Assembly (NCBI GenBank): GCA_028284155.1
Contig: JANQSF010000058.1
Location: forward strand, 1 to 64,000
DNA length: 64,000 nucleotides
Direction: 5' to 3'
Source of the DNA: Phycisphaeraceae bacterium
Lineage (GTDB): Bacteria; Planctomycetota; Phycisphaerae; Phycisphaerales; Phycisphaeraceae
The translations under genes and the position numbers were made by a program. The notes beneath the pieces are model-generated. The model was given only the letters and a program-made list of their open reading frames with translations, ran no database searches and had not been told where the DNA came from. Each line of letters opens with the position of its first letter. The stretch's first letter is position 1. Shown here piece after piece: positions 39,536 to 48,318 of the stretch.

Positions 39536-40663
39536 TCAACTCATCACCACACGGCCGTTGCCCTTGGTCACCTTGCCGATGACGTGTACGCGTTCGCCCT
39601 TGCGTTCCAGGTGTCGTGCAGCCGACTCGGCGAAGTGCGGGCGGACAATGACGCAGTAGCCGATGCCCATGTTGAACACACGCCACATTTCAGCGTCTTC
39701 GACACGCCCGTGTTGCTGGAGGAACTTGAAGATCGGCGGAACGGTCCAGGCCTTCGTATTGATCTTCGCGTTCAAGTCGGGACCGAGCGCGCGGGGCAGG
39801 TTGTCGACCAGCCCGCCGCCGGTAATATGCGACATACCCGACACAACCTTCTTGACCTTGTACTTACGCAGCAATGAAACGACCTGCTTCGCGTAGATGC
39901 GTGTCGGGGTTAGCAACACTTGCCCCAAGGTCTGCTCGGTTTCCAAGGCGTCGTACGTTTTCTTCAGGTCGAGTTTCGCTTCGCGCAGGATCGCGCGGAT
40001 GAGCGAAAAGCCGTTGGAATGAACGCCGTCGGATTCCAGACCGAGGATCACGTCGCCCTCTTCGACGCGCGTGCCGTCGACGACCCGGCTGAGTTCGACG
40101 ACGCCGACGGCGAAGCCGGCCAGGTCGTATTCGTCCTTGTCGTAGATGTCGGGCATCTCGGCCGTCTCCCCGCCGAGCAGCGCGCAGCCTGCCAACTCAC
40201 AACCGTCGGCCACGCCCTTGACGATGTGTTCGATGTTCGCCGGGTTGACTTTGTGCGTGCCGATGTAGTCGAGGAACAGCAGCGGCTCGGCGCCCTGCAC
40301 GATCAGGTCGTTCACGTTCATCGCGACGCAGTCCTGGCCGATCGTGTCGTGCACGCCGAGTTGGATAGCGAGTTTCACTTTCGTGCCCACGCCGTCCGTG
40401 CACGCCACGAGCACGGGGTCGCGGTAATTGCGCTTGAATAGACGTTCGTTGAAGTCGAGCCGGAAGCAGCCCGCGAACGCGCCGTCTCGGCCGAGCACCC
40501 GCGGGCCGTATGTCCGCCGCATATGGGCGACGATCCGGCGGGCCGACTCGTCGCCGGCGTCGATATCGACACCCGAGCCGGCGTAGGTCATGCCCGCGGG
40601 CTCAGTGGTTGCGGGGGTGATGGGTGGGTCGGCCAGATCGTTGTCGGCGGTTTTGGGCGGCAT
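39536..40663 (-). CDS. purM: phosphoribosylformylglycinamidine cyclo-ligase
   Basis: 375 residues. Forms AIR from FGAM and ATP in purine synthesis. Motifs: MTYAGSGVDIDAGDESARRI, LVACTDGVGTKVKLA, QDCVAMNVNDLIVQGAEPL, GCALLGGETAEMPD and GLESDGVHSNGFSLIR, ending with SHITGGGLVDNLPR. The usual length is about 345; the extra residues are an N-terminal extension before MTYAGSG. The ATG at 40663 is supported by TAAACT 8 nt upstream (40672-40677, reverse strand); the ATG of MTYAGSG is an alternative. The TIR-PDZ gene follows after 20 bp. Confidence 0.95.
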   Translation of the reverse strand: MPPKTADNDLADPPITPATTEPAGMTYAGSGVDIDAGDESARRIVAHMRRTYGPRVLGRDGAFAGCFRLDFNERLFKRNYRDPVLVACTDGVGTKVKLAIQLGVHDTIGQDCVAMNVNDLIVQGAEPLLFLDYIGTHKVNPANIEHIVKGVADGCELAGCALLGGETAEMPDIYDKDEYDLAGFAVGVVELSRVVDGTRVEEGDVILGLESDGVHSNGFSLIRAILREAKLDLKKTYDALETEQTLGQVLLTPTRIYAKQVVSLLRKYKVKKVVSGMSHITGGGLVDNLPRALGPDLNAKINTKAWTVPPIFKFLQQHGRVEDAEMWRVFNMGIGYCVIVRPHFAESAARHLERKGERVHVIGKVTKGNGRVVMS

Positions 40664-40671
40664 CGTTGGAC

Positions 40672-40677
40672 AGTTTA
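40672..40677 (-). promoter_or_regulatory. -10 hexamer TAAACT before purM
   Basis: The reverse-strand TAAACT lies 8 nt before the purM ATG, which suggests a leaderless purM-TIR transcript. Confidence 0.45.
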
Positions 40678-40719
40678 TGGAATGCGCCGGCCGACGGGGC
40701 GGGCGTTTCAAAACAGTGA

Positions 40720-40769
40720 GGCAGACATTCCTGTTTGCCGGCTTGGGAAGGCAGACAGGAATGTCCGCC
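40720..40769. repeat. GGCAGACATTCCTGTTTGCC palindromic element
   Basis: Arms 40720-40739 and 40750-40769 are inverted copies (two mismatches) around GGCTTGGGAA. It lies in the divergent purM/fur gap of 232 bp. The short hairpin resembles widely dispersed AGACATTCCTGTCT-type repeats. Confidence 0.8.
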
Positions 40770-40895
40770 CCACTACTCTAAGTTGCGAATCAGGCGCTAA
40801 GTCGCTTCACAGTCAATCGATAGGGCCTATCGAGTGGGCAGACGAGCGGGTATCACGTGCATAGAATGAGGTCGGCCCCCACAGGTTCCTGCCTG

Positions 40896-41414
40896 ATGCA
40901 CGCTCACGATGCCAAATCTGTCGCCGACCTATTGACCCGCCACGGTTTACGCCGAACGCGGCAGCGTGTCGCGTTGTATCAGGCCTTGGCGGCCAGCAAG
41001 GCGCATCCGACGGCGGATGAGTTGTACCGCGCCGTCGCCGACGACCTCGACGGCATCAGCGTTGCGACGGTTTACAACAGCCTCGAAGCGTTTTGTAAGG
41101 CGGGGCTGATCAACAAGCTACCGCCCGCGCCCACGACGGATCGTGTCTTTGACGATGAGGGGGAGGCAGACGCCGACACCGCCGCCAGCGAGGTGCCGTC
41201 GAGCGGCCGGGCCGCGCGGTACGACGCCTCGACACATCCGCACATGCACATCCGCTGCCTTCGCACCGGGCGCGTCCGCGACGTGCCGGACGACCTCGGT
41301 GAGCAGTTGCTCGCGCACCTGCCGCAGGACGTGCTGCGGCGGTTGGAGGATGAGTTGGGGTTTGACGTCCGGCAGGTGCAGGTCGAACTGGTGGGAGAGA
41401 GCCGGTCGCGCTAA
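40896..41414 (+). CDS. Fur-family metalloregulator lacking CxxC
   Basis: 172 residues from the ATG at 40896. The winged-helix part is typical: LLTRHGLRRTRQRVALYQAL, HPTADELYRAV, ISVATVYNSLEAFCKAGLI. After it comes an unusual acidic insert (DEGEADADTAASE, about residues 82-105). The dimerisation domain has HPHMHIRCLRTGRVRDV, where Fur/PerR usually has HHHxxCxxC; only one Cys of the structural zinc pair remains and the second CxxC is absent. It probably senses a metal or peroxide, unassigned. The stop codon TAA (41412-41414) lies within a dispersed 19-nt repeat. Followed after 82 bp by an SMP-30 lipoprotein gene. Confidence 0.88.
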   Translation: MHAHDAKSVADLLTRHGLRRTRQRVALYQALAASKAHPTADELYRAVADDLDGISVATVYNSLEAFCKAGLINKLPPAPTTDRVFDDEGEADADTAASEVPSSGRAARYDASTHPHMHIRCLRTGRVRDVPDDLGEQLLAHLPQDVLRRLEDELGFDVRQVQVELVGESRSR

Positions 41415-41426
41415 GCCGCAAGCGGC
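41408..41426 (-). repeat. 19-nt GCGCTAAGCCGCAAGCGGC repeat supplying the fur stop codon
   Basis: An exact copy that begins within the last codons of the Fur-family gene; its TAA is the in-frame stop. The protein end (ESRSR) is therefore partly repeat-encoded. Confidence 0.85.
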
Positions 41427-41454
41427 TGCGGCGGCAACCATCACAGCCTTTTGT

Positions 41455-41460
41455 TAGACT
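41455..41460 (+). promoter_or_regulatory. candidate -10 TAGACT upstream of the SMP-30 lipoprotein gene
   Basis: TAGACT lies 36 nt before the ATG. Between them is GGGAG (41485-41489) at SD distance, so this gene has a normal leader, unlike the leaderless genes. No good -35 was seen. Confidence 0.3.
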
Positions 41461-41496
41461 CTCGCGATCGACCTTACCTCGATCGGGAGTCTTGTC

Positions 41497-42600
41497 ATGT
41501 CGAAGTTGAGCCTTATCACCGCGTCATTGCTTCTTGTCTCGTTGTTCGTCGTGGCCGGCTGTGCGGGGCCGAAGCCGGCCGTGCCGCCATATGTCGCCAC
41601 AGACGCGCCCATCGACCCGATCGTGTCGCACAGCGCGCCGTACCCGACGATCGGCAGCGTCATCCGCAAGGACGGCCGACTCGACATGCTGCTCGACGCC
41701 GACGCGAAGATCGAGGTGTTGGCGGAGGGCTTCGTCTGGACCGAAGGCCCGGTCTGGGTCAGCGGCTTTGCGGGCGGGCATCTGCTGTTCAGCGACATCC
41801 CGCCGAACGCGATTTACAAGTGGGAAGAAGGCCAAGGCGCGTCGGTCTGGATGCGGCCGTCAGGCTATACCGGCTCGACACCGCGCACGGGTGAGCCGGG
41901 GACGAACGGCCTGATCCTCGACGCCGGTGGCCGACTGGTCGCCTGCGCGCATGGCGACCGTATGGTCTTCCGTCTCAACTGCATCTGCGACCCGCAGGGC
42001 GGGCGGACGGTTTTGGCCGACAAGTACATGGGCAAGCGGTTCAACAGCCCGAACGACCTGGTTTATCACTCGAACGGCGACCTTTACTTCACCGACCCGC
42101 CGTACGGCCTGCAAAAGCGCATGGACGACCCAGCCAAGGAACTGGATTTCCAAGGCGTTTATCGACTCGGCACGGACGGCAAGATCACGCTGCTGACGGA
42201 CAAAGTGACGCGGCCGAACGGCATCGCGTTTTCGCCGGACGAGAAGACGCTCTACGTGGCCAGCAGCGATCCGAAGCTGGCTGTGTGGCATTCATTCCCC
42301 GTCAACGATGACGGCACGCTGGGCGAGGGCAAGGTCTTCGCCGACTTCACCGACAAGTTCGGCAAACCCGAATTCCCCGGCCTGCCCGACGGGTTGAAGG
42401 TCGATAAGGACGGCAACCTCTGGGCAACCGGCCCGGGCGGCGTGCACATTTTCGCGCCGGACGGCACTCACCTCGGCTCGGTCGCGACGGGTCAAAAGAC
42501 CGCCAACTGCGCGTGGGGCGAAGACGGCAGCGTGCTGTATATCGCGGCTGACATGTACTTGGCTCGCATTCAGACCAAGACAAAGGGCGCGGGTTGGTAA
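41497..42600 (+). CDS. SMP-30/gluconolactonase-like lipoprotein
   Basis: 367 residues. The lipoprotein signal MSKLSLITASLLLVSLFVVAGC has lipobox VAGC (Cys22). The six-bladed propeller shows SMP-30 motifs: GFVWTEGPVWV, LLFSDIPPNAIYKW, GEPGTNGLILDAGGRLVACAH (split across 41892-41949), NSPNDLVYHSNGDLYFTDPP, RPNGIAFSPDEKTLYVASSD and FPGLPDGLKVDKDGNLWATG. Metal ligands Glu, Asn and Asp of the family are in these motifs. It probably hydrolyses a sugar lactone in the periplasm. GGGAG lies 7 nt before the ATG. Confidence 0.93.
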   Translation: MSKLSLITASLLLVSLFVVAGCAGPKPAVPPYVATDAPIDPIVSHSAPYPTIGSVIRKDGRLDMLLDADAKIEVLAEGFVWTEGPVWVSGFAGGHLLFSDIPPNAIYKWEEGQGASVWMRPSGYTGSTPRTGEPGTNGLILDAGGRLVACAHGDRMVFRLNCICDPQGGRTVLADKYMGKRFNSPNDLVYHSNGDLYFTDPPYGLQKRMDDPAKELDFQGVYRLGTDGKITLLTDKVTRPNGIAFSPDEKTLYVASSDPKLAVWHSFPVNDDGTLGEGKVFADFTDKFGKPEFPGLPDGLKVDKDGNLWATGPGGVHIFAPDGTHLGSVATGQKTANCAWGEDGSVLYIAADMYLARIQTKTKGAGW

Positions 42601-42612
42601 TCCCACGCCCTT
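42583..42612. terminator. hairpin overlapping the SMP-30 gene stop codon
   Basis: AAGGGCGCGGG (42583-42593) pairs with CCCACGCCCTT (42602-42612) with one mismatch. The loop contains the TAA stop region. No T-tract follows. The position between convergent genes suggests a transcription end. Confidence 0.45.
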
Positions 42613-42658
42613 GGCGTTGATGTCGAATTGATGTGTTGCTGATCCGGTGACTTACGTG

Positions 42659-45004
42659 TTATCGAGTGCGCCGACGCCGCGTCAGCAGGGCCGCGCCTGA
42701 CAGGACGAGCAGGCCAACCGTGGCCGGCTCCGGAACCGGCGCGAGGATGATCAGGTTGTCGTACAGGGCGTGCCCGCCGGTCGGTCCCGCACGTCGAAGA
42801 CCCATCGGCTGACCGACCGCGCCGGGACTGAAGAACGACGTCGTGAAGATGTTGGTCGGGTTGCCGGCGTCCTGCAGCGTGACGTCGAAGTTGCCCTCGC
42901 CGTCAGCCTGAATGAGCAACAGGTGGAGCAGGTCGTTGGCGGGGGTGAAGCCGACATTGGTGTTGCCGAAGCCGCCCGGCCCTTCGACGCGCAACGCGCC
43001 GCCGCCGAATCCGGGGTGGAAGACAATGTTGTTCGGTCCAATCTGCAGGCCGACATTGTATGAGCCGTTGCTATCGTCAGCGCCGATCTCGGCCGAGAGT
43101 GTGAACGGGCCGTCACGGCCGTCCAGCAACAGGTTCTGAACGTAGTTGTTTGGGGCATTGGCGATCGGCAGGACGCGGAGCACGCCGTTGTCGACGTACG
43201 CACCGCCACCGTTGAGGGTTGGCGTGAGTTGTGGGTAGTGCGCTGTCGCGTCGGTATTCGTCGCGAACGTCTGCGTGTCACCGTTGATGATGAGGTTGTC
43301 GTAGAAGCCGATGCCGTTGCTCGGCCCTGCGCGGCGGGGGCCGACGTTGCCGCCGACGGAACCGGGGTTGCTGAACGAGGCGTTGAAGACGTTGCCGGGG
43401 TTCGCGCCATCAGTGAGCGTGAGGTTGAAGTTTCCCGCTCCGTCGCCGGTGACGCGCAGGTTGTGAAGCAAGCCGTTAGCGGGCGTGAAGCCGACGTTCG
43501 TGTTACCGAAGCCGCCCGGCCCTTCGACGCGCAGCGCGCCGCCGCCCAGACCTGGGTGGAACACGATGTTGTTCTGTCCCACTTGCAGGCCGACGTTGTA
43601 CGACCCGTTGCTGTTGTCTGCGCCAAGGTCGAGGGACACGTCGAGTGAGCCGGTCGGGCCCGCGAAGACGAAGTCCTGGCTGTCGTTGTTGCCGGGTCGC
43701 GTGCCGAGCACGAGCGTCTCACTGCCGACCACAGCCGAGCCGCCGTTGAGTCGGCCACCCGCACCGTAGGTCAACTGGGTGTCGTTGCTCTGGTCGAACA
43801 GGATCGCGGACGCGCCCTGTTGGGAGCCGTTGACCGCAAGCGGATGCAAGGCCAGCGAGCGGACGAACGCGTTGCCGGCTGTCGGGCCGGACCGCGTCGG
43901 GCCGAAATCCGCGCCGACCGCACCGGGGCTGCTAAAGCTGGTCGAGAACGTGTTGGCGGGGTTCGCGCCGTCCGTCAGCGTGACGATGAAGTTGCCCGAC
44001 CCGTCCGAAGTGACGTCGAGTTGGTGCGCGACGCCATTGGCGGGCGTGAAGCCGACGTTCGTGTTACCGAAGCCGCCCGGCCCTTCAACGCGCAGCGCGC
44101 CGCCCCCGAACCCGGGGTGGAAGACGATACGGTTCGGCCCGACACGCAGGCCGACGTTGTAGCTGCCGTTGCTGTTGTCGGCCCCGATCTGTGCGCTGAT
44201 CGTGTGCGGCAGTTTCAAGCCGCTGCGCAGCGTGTTCTGCTCGGTGTTCGCACCGGCGCTGCGCAGTTCAAGTTGCCCGCCGCCGACGTCGGCTCGGCCG
44301 TCGTCCAGGTCGAACGAGAACACGCCGCTTCGTCCGACGTTGGTGTTGCTGTTGAACGACTCGACAACGCCGTCGATGTTCAGGTCGTCATAGATGCCGC
44401 GGCCGACCGGTTGCCCCGCGCGTCGCAGCGCGATGTCGCCGCCGACCGCGCCACCGTTGACGAATGCGGCGTTGAACGTCTCGGCTGGATTGCCCCCGTT
44501 GGTCAGGTTGACGTTGAAGTTGCCGCCACCGGTGTGCGAAACTGACAAGTCGTGAGGGACGACATTGGCGGGTACGAAGCCCAAGTTTGAATTACCGAAG
44601 CCGCCCGGGCCTTCGACGCGCAGGGCACCGGGGATGGGGAGGAATTCGGGGTGGAAGACGACGTTGTTCGGCCCGACACTGATGCCGACGTTGTAGCTGC
44701 CGAAGCTGGCCGACGCGCCAACGCGGGCTGAGACATTCGTCCCCGACACGCCGACAAGCCGCAACGCCTGCGCGCTGTCGGTCGGGCCGTTGAGGATGTT
44801 CAGTTGCCCGTTGGCGACGGCGGCCGAGCCGTCCTGCACAAAAGCGGCGGAGAACTGCTGGTACCTCTCCAGCGTGGCGATCGTGAAGTCGTTGGTCGAA
44901 TTGTCGTACGACTCGTGATAAATCGATCCAGTGGCCAGATTGGCGCCGACCGCCACCACGATGACCGCGCTCAGGACAAAACGCTTCCAGCGAATCGAAG
45001 TCAT
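42659..45004 (-). CDS. PEP-CTERM protein with four tandem repeat domains
   Basis: 781 residues: an N-terminal signal (FVLSAVIVVAVGANLATG), four repeats of about 180 residues, then the sorting tail VPEPATVGLLVLSGAALLTR plus RRRTR. Each repeat has a near-identical core, VFHPGFGGGALRVEGPGGFG, then NTNVGFTPAN and GNFxVTLTDGANP, and looks like a beta-sandwich (LamG or similar). DNA of the repeats is also nearly identical (cores near 42946-43030, 43487-43575, 44047-44120, 44573-44640). PEP-CTERM proteins are cut by an exosortase, not found here, and released to the surface or matrix. Confidence 0.88.
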   Translation of the reverse strand: MTSIRWKRFVLSAVIVVAVGANLATGSIYHESYDNSTNDFTIATLERYQQFSAAFVQDGSAAVANGQLNILNGPTDSAQALRLVGVSGTNVSARVGASASFGSYNVGISVGPNNVVFHPEFLPIPGALRVEGPGGFGNSNLGFVPANVVPHDLSVSHTGGGNFNVNLTNGGNPAETFNAAFVNGGAVGGDIALRRAGQPVGRGIYDDLNIDGVVESFNSNTNVGRSGVFSFDLDDGRADVGGGQLELRSAGANTEQNTLRSGLKLPHTISAQIGADNSNGSYNVGLRVGPNRIVFHPGFGGGALRVEGPGGFGNTNVGFTPANGVAHQLDVTSDGSGNFIVTLTDGANPANTFSTSFSSPGAVGADFGPTRSGPTAGNAFVRSLALHPLAVNGSQQGASAILFDQSNDTQLTYGAGGRLNGGSAVVGSETLVLGTRPGNNDSQDFVFAGPTGSLDVSLDLGADNSNGSYNVGLQVGQNNIVFHPGLGGGALRVEGPGGFGNTNVGFTPANGLLHNLRVTGDGAGNFNLTLTDGANPGNVFNASFSNPGSVGGNVGPRRAGPSNGIGFYDNLIINGDTQTFATNTDATAHYPQLTPTLNGGGAYVDNGVLRVLPIANAPNNYVQNLLLDGRDGPFTLSAEIGADDSNGSYNVGLQIGPNNIVFHPGFGGGALRVEGPGGFGNTNVGFTPANDLLHLLLIQADGEGNFDVTLQDAGNPTNIFTTSFFSPGAVGQPMGLRRAGPTGGHALYDNLIILAPVPEPATVGLLVLSGAALLTRRRRTR

Positions 45005-45139
45005 GTCGTCTCTCCGATCAGAGTGTTTGGCTTGGAAGATGGGGCCTCAACCAAGAACTGGTTTTCAATATACCCTCGATTCATGGCGGGACCAAGGGAA
45101 AACCTTGGATTGGGACTGGATTCAGGGATACCGGCAACG

Positions 45140-45168
45140 TTGTGTCAAGTGGGGTGATGCTCTATAAT
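45140..45168 (+). promoter_or_regulatory. sigma70-type promoter TTGTGT-N17-TATAAT for the isoprenoid genes
   Basis: TTGTGT (45140-45145), a 17-bp spacer and a perfect TATAAT (45163-45168). Transcription would start near 45175, giving a leader of about 28 nt before the polyprenyl synthase ATG at 45203. Confidence 0.65.
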
Positions 45169-45202
45169 CGGCCTTGTTTTCCCAAGTTAGCGTCGCCAAA
45201 CC

Positions 45203-46114
45203 ATGAGCATCACCGTGGGTCAAGACGAGGAAACTGCCACCGCGCCGGAGGCTGAGCCCGCCGGTGCGGTTGAGCAATACTTGGCCGAGTTCGTGGCGGA
45301 TCGGCTGTTGCCGGACAACCTGCGGGCGGCGATTGAGTACGCCCTGCTGGGTGGCGGGAAGCGGTTGCGCCCCGTGTTGGTGATCCGCGCATTCGAGGCG
45401 GTGGCCGGGCCGGGTGCCGATGTCGGCCCCGCGATGCCCGCGGCCGGCGCGATCGAGATGATCCACTGCTTCAGCCTCGTCCACGACGACCTGCCGGCCA
45501 TGGACGACGACGACCTGCGGCGGGGTCGGCCGACGCTTCACAAGGCGACCAACGAGGCGATGGCGATCCTGGCGGGCGACGCGATGACGGGGCTGGCGTT
45601 TGAGCTGGTTGCGACGCGGGTCCCCGACCCGACGTTGGCCGGCCTGATCACCCGTGAGTTGGCCATCGCGACCAACGACATGATCGCCGGGCAGGTCTAC
45701 GACACGCTGCCGGACTTCGACGACACGATTGATCCGATCGACCGGCTTCGGACGATCCATAGTAACAAGACGGGCGCCCTGATCCGCGGCTCCGTCCGGA
45801 TGGGTGCGATCCTGGCCGGCGCGTCCGATAATCAGCTCGATTCGCTGACGCAGTACGGCCAAACAATGGGCCTGATGTTCCAGGTCGTGGACGACCTGCT
45901 CGACGTGACACAAACGACCGAACACCTTGGCAAAGCAGCGGGTAAAGATGCTGGGATGGGCAAAATGACCTATCCCGGGCTGCTGGGCGTCGACGGCAGC
46001 CGGGCGGAGGTCGAACGCCTTCGCACTTTGGCGACCGAATCCCTACAATCGTTCGGCCCGGAGGCAACGCCCCTCCGGGAATTGTGCGACTACTTCGCGG
46101 TGAGGACCCGATGA
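45203..46114 (+). CDS. ispA: polyprenyl diphosphate synthase (FPP/GGPP synthase, IspA type)
   Basis: 303 residues. Condenses DMAPP/GPP with IPP. The first aspartate-rich motif is LVHDDLPAMDDDDLRRGRP (DDxxxxD type, with the two-residue insert of bacterial enzymes) and the second is VVDDLLDVT. Other family motifs are GGGKRLRPVLV and LHKATNEAMAILAGDAM. Product length cannot be fixed from the sequence; FPP or GGPP is likely. It is followed by dxs, the first enzyme of the MEP pathway, so the two form an isoprenoid operon driven by the promoter at 45140. Confidence 0.93.
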   Translation: MSITVGQDEETATAPEAEPAGAVEQYLAEFVADRLLPDNLRAAIEYALLGGGKRLRPVLVIRAFEAVAGPGADVGPAMPAAGAIEMIHCFSLVHDDLPAMDDDDLRRGRPTLHKATNEAMAILAGDAMTGLAFELVATRVPDPTLAGLITRELAIATNDMIAGQVYDTLPDFDDTIDPIDRLRTIHSNKTGALIRGSVRMGAILAGASDNQLDSLTQYGQTMGLMFQVVDDLLDVTQTTEHLGKAAGKDAGMGKMTYPGLLGVDGSRAEVERLRTLATESLQSFGPEATPLRELCDYFAVRTR

Positions 46115-46203
46115 GGCCCCCTGCCCGCCTGATCCCGCGACCGACCCGTCGGCCTGCCAAGGGCAAGGCCGTGCGATGGATCAAGCACGCCGCCAACCAC
46201 TAA
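46111..46203 (+). CDS. possible 30-residue basic peptide between ispA and dxs
   Basis: The frame starts at ATG 46111, overlapping the ispA stop as ATGA, and ends TAA 46201-46203. The product MRPPARLIPRPTRRPAKGKA plus ten residues is rich in Arg, Lys and Pro. The overlap is typical of translational coupling, but no homologue or domain is recognisable and the length is near chance. It could instead be a ribosome-carrying bridge toward dxs. Confidence 0.25.
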   Translation: MRPPARLIPRPTRRPAKGKAVRWIKHAANH

Positions 46204-46282
46204 GCCGCCCGTCGACGCCGCCCCGCCCTCGCACGACCGAAAGGGCGGGCCCAAGCGGCGTCGGCTCAAGAGGTAACCGTTC

Positions 46283-48286
46283 ATGGCCACCGCCTTGCTC
46301 CCCACCATTCAGTCACCCCAAGACCTTAAGCGACTCAAAGTCGATCAACTTGAGGCACTGGCGGGCGAGATTCGGCAGGCCATCTGCGATCAGGTCTCTC
46401 AATCCGGCGGTCACCTGGCACCCAATCTCGGCGTGGTCGAGTTGACCATCGCGTTGCACTACGTTTTTGATTTTGGGCCGAAGCGCGAAGGTGACGACGA
46501 CGATGCTTCCGGGGGCGGCGGCGACCATCTGCTGTTCGACGTCGGTCACCAGTGTTACCCTCACAAACTGCTCACGGGACGGCAACACTTGTTGCCCAAG
46601 CTGCGTCAGCGCGAGGGCATGGCCGGCTTCCCCGAGCCGAACGAAAGTGACTACGACCTGTTCAGTGTCGGCCACGCCGGCACGGCGATCAGCACGGCCG
46701 TGGGCATGGCCCGCGGTGACGAGCTGCAAGGCCAAGCCGACCGCCGAACGGTCGCGCTGATCGGCGACGCGTCGATCGTCAACGGCGTGGCGATGGAAGG
46801 CCTGAACAACGCCGGCACGCTCAAGCGCCAGTTTCTGGTCGTACTCAACGACAACGGCATGTCCATCGCCAAGCCGCAGGGCGCGATGGCGCAGTATTTC
46901 GATAACGTCCGCGTGTCGCACACGTACACCGGCCTGAAGCGCAAAGCACGCAAGGTGCTGGAGTCCATCCCCGGCGGGTCGGCGTTGGGCGACATCTACC
47001 ACCGCTGCGGCGAGATGATGAAGGCCGCCCTGTTCGACGGTCACATGTTCGAGCAGTTCGGCCTGGTCTGTGTCGGCCCGATCGACGGACACGACATTAA
47101 GACGCTCGTGCACATGTTTGAAGAGGTCAAGGACATCGACCGCCCGATCCTTCTGCATTGCAAGACGGTCAAGGGCAAGGGCTTCGAATTCGCAGAGGGC
47201 GACGCGACGACGTTCCACTCGCCCAAGCCGTTCGTGGTCGAAGGCTGCCGGGTCGAGGTGAAGTCGTCCGGTCGATCGTTCACGTCGGCCTACGCCGACG
47301 CGATGATCGACCTAATGGAGCGGGACGACAAGGTCTTCGCCGTCACGGCCGCGATGCCCGACGGCACGGGCCTGGCCAAGGTCATACCGAAGTTCCCGGA
47401 CCGCACGATCGACACCGGCATCTGCGAGTCGCACGCGATGGACATGTGCGCCGGGCTGGCCAAGACCGGCGTCAAGCCGTTCTTCGCCGTCTATTCGACC
47501 TTCGCGCAACGCGCGCTCGACCAGGTGTTCCAGGAAGTGTCGTTGCAGGGCTTGCCCGTGCGGGTGTGCATGGACCGGGCCGGCTTCGTCGGCGGCGACG
47601 GCGCGGTGCATCACGGCTTCATGGACATCAGCATGTTCAGCCCGCTGCCGGGCGTGGCGATGCTCGCCGCCAGCGACGAGCCGAACCTGCGGGCTGGGCT
47701 GGAGTTCATGCGTCAGTACGAAGACGGTGCGAGTTTCATCCGCTACCCGCGCGACAATGTGCCGGCCGAGCCGCTCGAGACCGAGGTCCCGCCGTTCCAA
47801 CTCGGCAAGGCGCACCTCGTCCGTCCGGGCCACAACGGTCGGCCGCAACTGGCCATCCTCGCCTACGGCGCGATGGTGTACGAGGCGCTCGAAGCGCTCA
47901 AGGAACTCGACCAGCAGGGCTACGACGTGGCGCTCTACGACGCGCGGTTCGCCAAACCGGTCGACGTCGAACTGGTCCGCTACCTGATCGACTCGTCCAC
48001 CCCCGTGCTGACGATCGAAGACCACGCGCTGGCCGGCGGGTTCGGGGCGAACGTCCTGTGCGCCTGCCACGACGAAGGCATCGCGACCGACAAGATCCAC
48101 CGCATGGCCATGCCGGAGAAATGGATCTACCAGGACAGCCGACCCAACCAGTTGGCCGAGGCGGGCCTGGACGCCAAGAGCATCGCCCGCCGCGTCCGCG
48201 CGATCCTCGACACGAACGGTGACGCGCCGGCCGCCACGCCGCACATCCACGTCAACGTCAACCAGGCGTCCAAGGTCACGCGCTGA
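46283..48286 (+). CDS. dxs: 1-deoxy-D-xylulose-5-phosphate synthase
   Basis: 667 residues (about 620 in E. coli). Thiamine-dependent first step of the MEP isoprenoid pathway. Motifs: SGGHLAPNLGVVELTIALHY, FDVGHQCYPHKLLTGR, GHAGTAISTAVGMA, the TPP site GDASIVNGVAMEGLNNAG, VVLNDNGMSIAKP, and the C-terminal domains with YSTFAQRALDQVFQEV, DRAGFVGGDGAVHHGFMDIS and FVRYPR-like FIRYPRDN. There is a small acidic insert after FDFGPK (EGDDDDASGGGG). A short C-terminal extension follows HVNVNQASK. AGAGG precedes the ATG. It lies downstream of ispA. Confidence 0.96.
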   Translation: MATALLPTIQSPQDLKRLKVDQLEALAGEIRQAICDQVSQSGGHLAPNLGVVELTIALHYVFDFGPKREGDDDDASGGGGDHLLFDVGHQCYPHKLLTGRQHLLPKLRQREGMAGFPEPNESDYDLFSVGHAGTAISTAVGMARGDELQGQADRRTVALIGDASIVNGVAMEGLNNAGTLKRQFLVVLNDNGMSIAKPQGAMAQYFDNVRVSHTYTGLKRKARKVLESIPGGSALGDIYHRCGEMMKAALFDGHMFEQFGLVCVGPIDGHDIKTLVHMFEEVKDIDRPILLHCKTVKGKGFEFAEGDATTFHSPKPFVVEGCRVEVKSSGRSFTSAYADAMIDLMERDDKVFAVTAAMPDGTGLAKVIPKFPDRTIDTGICESHAMDMCAGLAKTGVKPFFAVYSTFAQRALDQVFQEVSLQGLPVRVCMDRAGFVGGDGAVHHGFMDISMFSPLPGVAMLAASDEPNLRAGLEFMRQYEDGASFIRYPRDNVPAEPLETEVPPFQLGKAHLVRPGHNGRPQLAILAYGAMVYEALEALKELDQQGYDVALYDARFAKPVDVELVRYLIDSSTPVLTIEDHALAGGFGANVLCACHDEGIATDKIHRMAMPEKWIYQDSRPNQLAEAGLDAKSIARRVRAILDTNGDAPAATPHIHVNVNQASKVTR

Positions 48287-48318
48287 GCGCGCGTTTTCGG
48301 TATCACAACAACCCCCAA

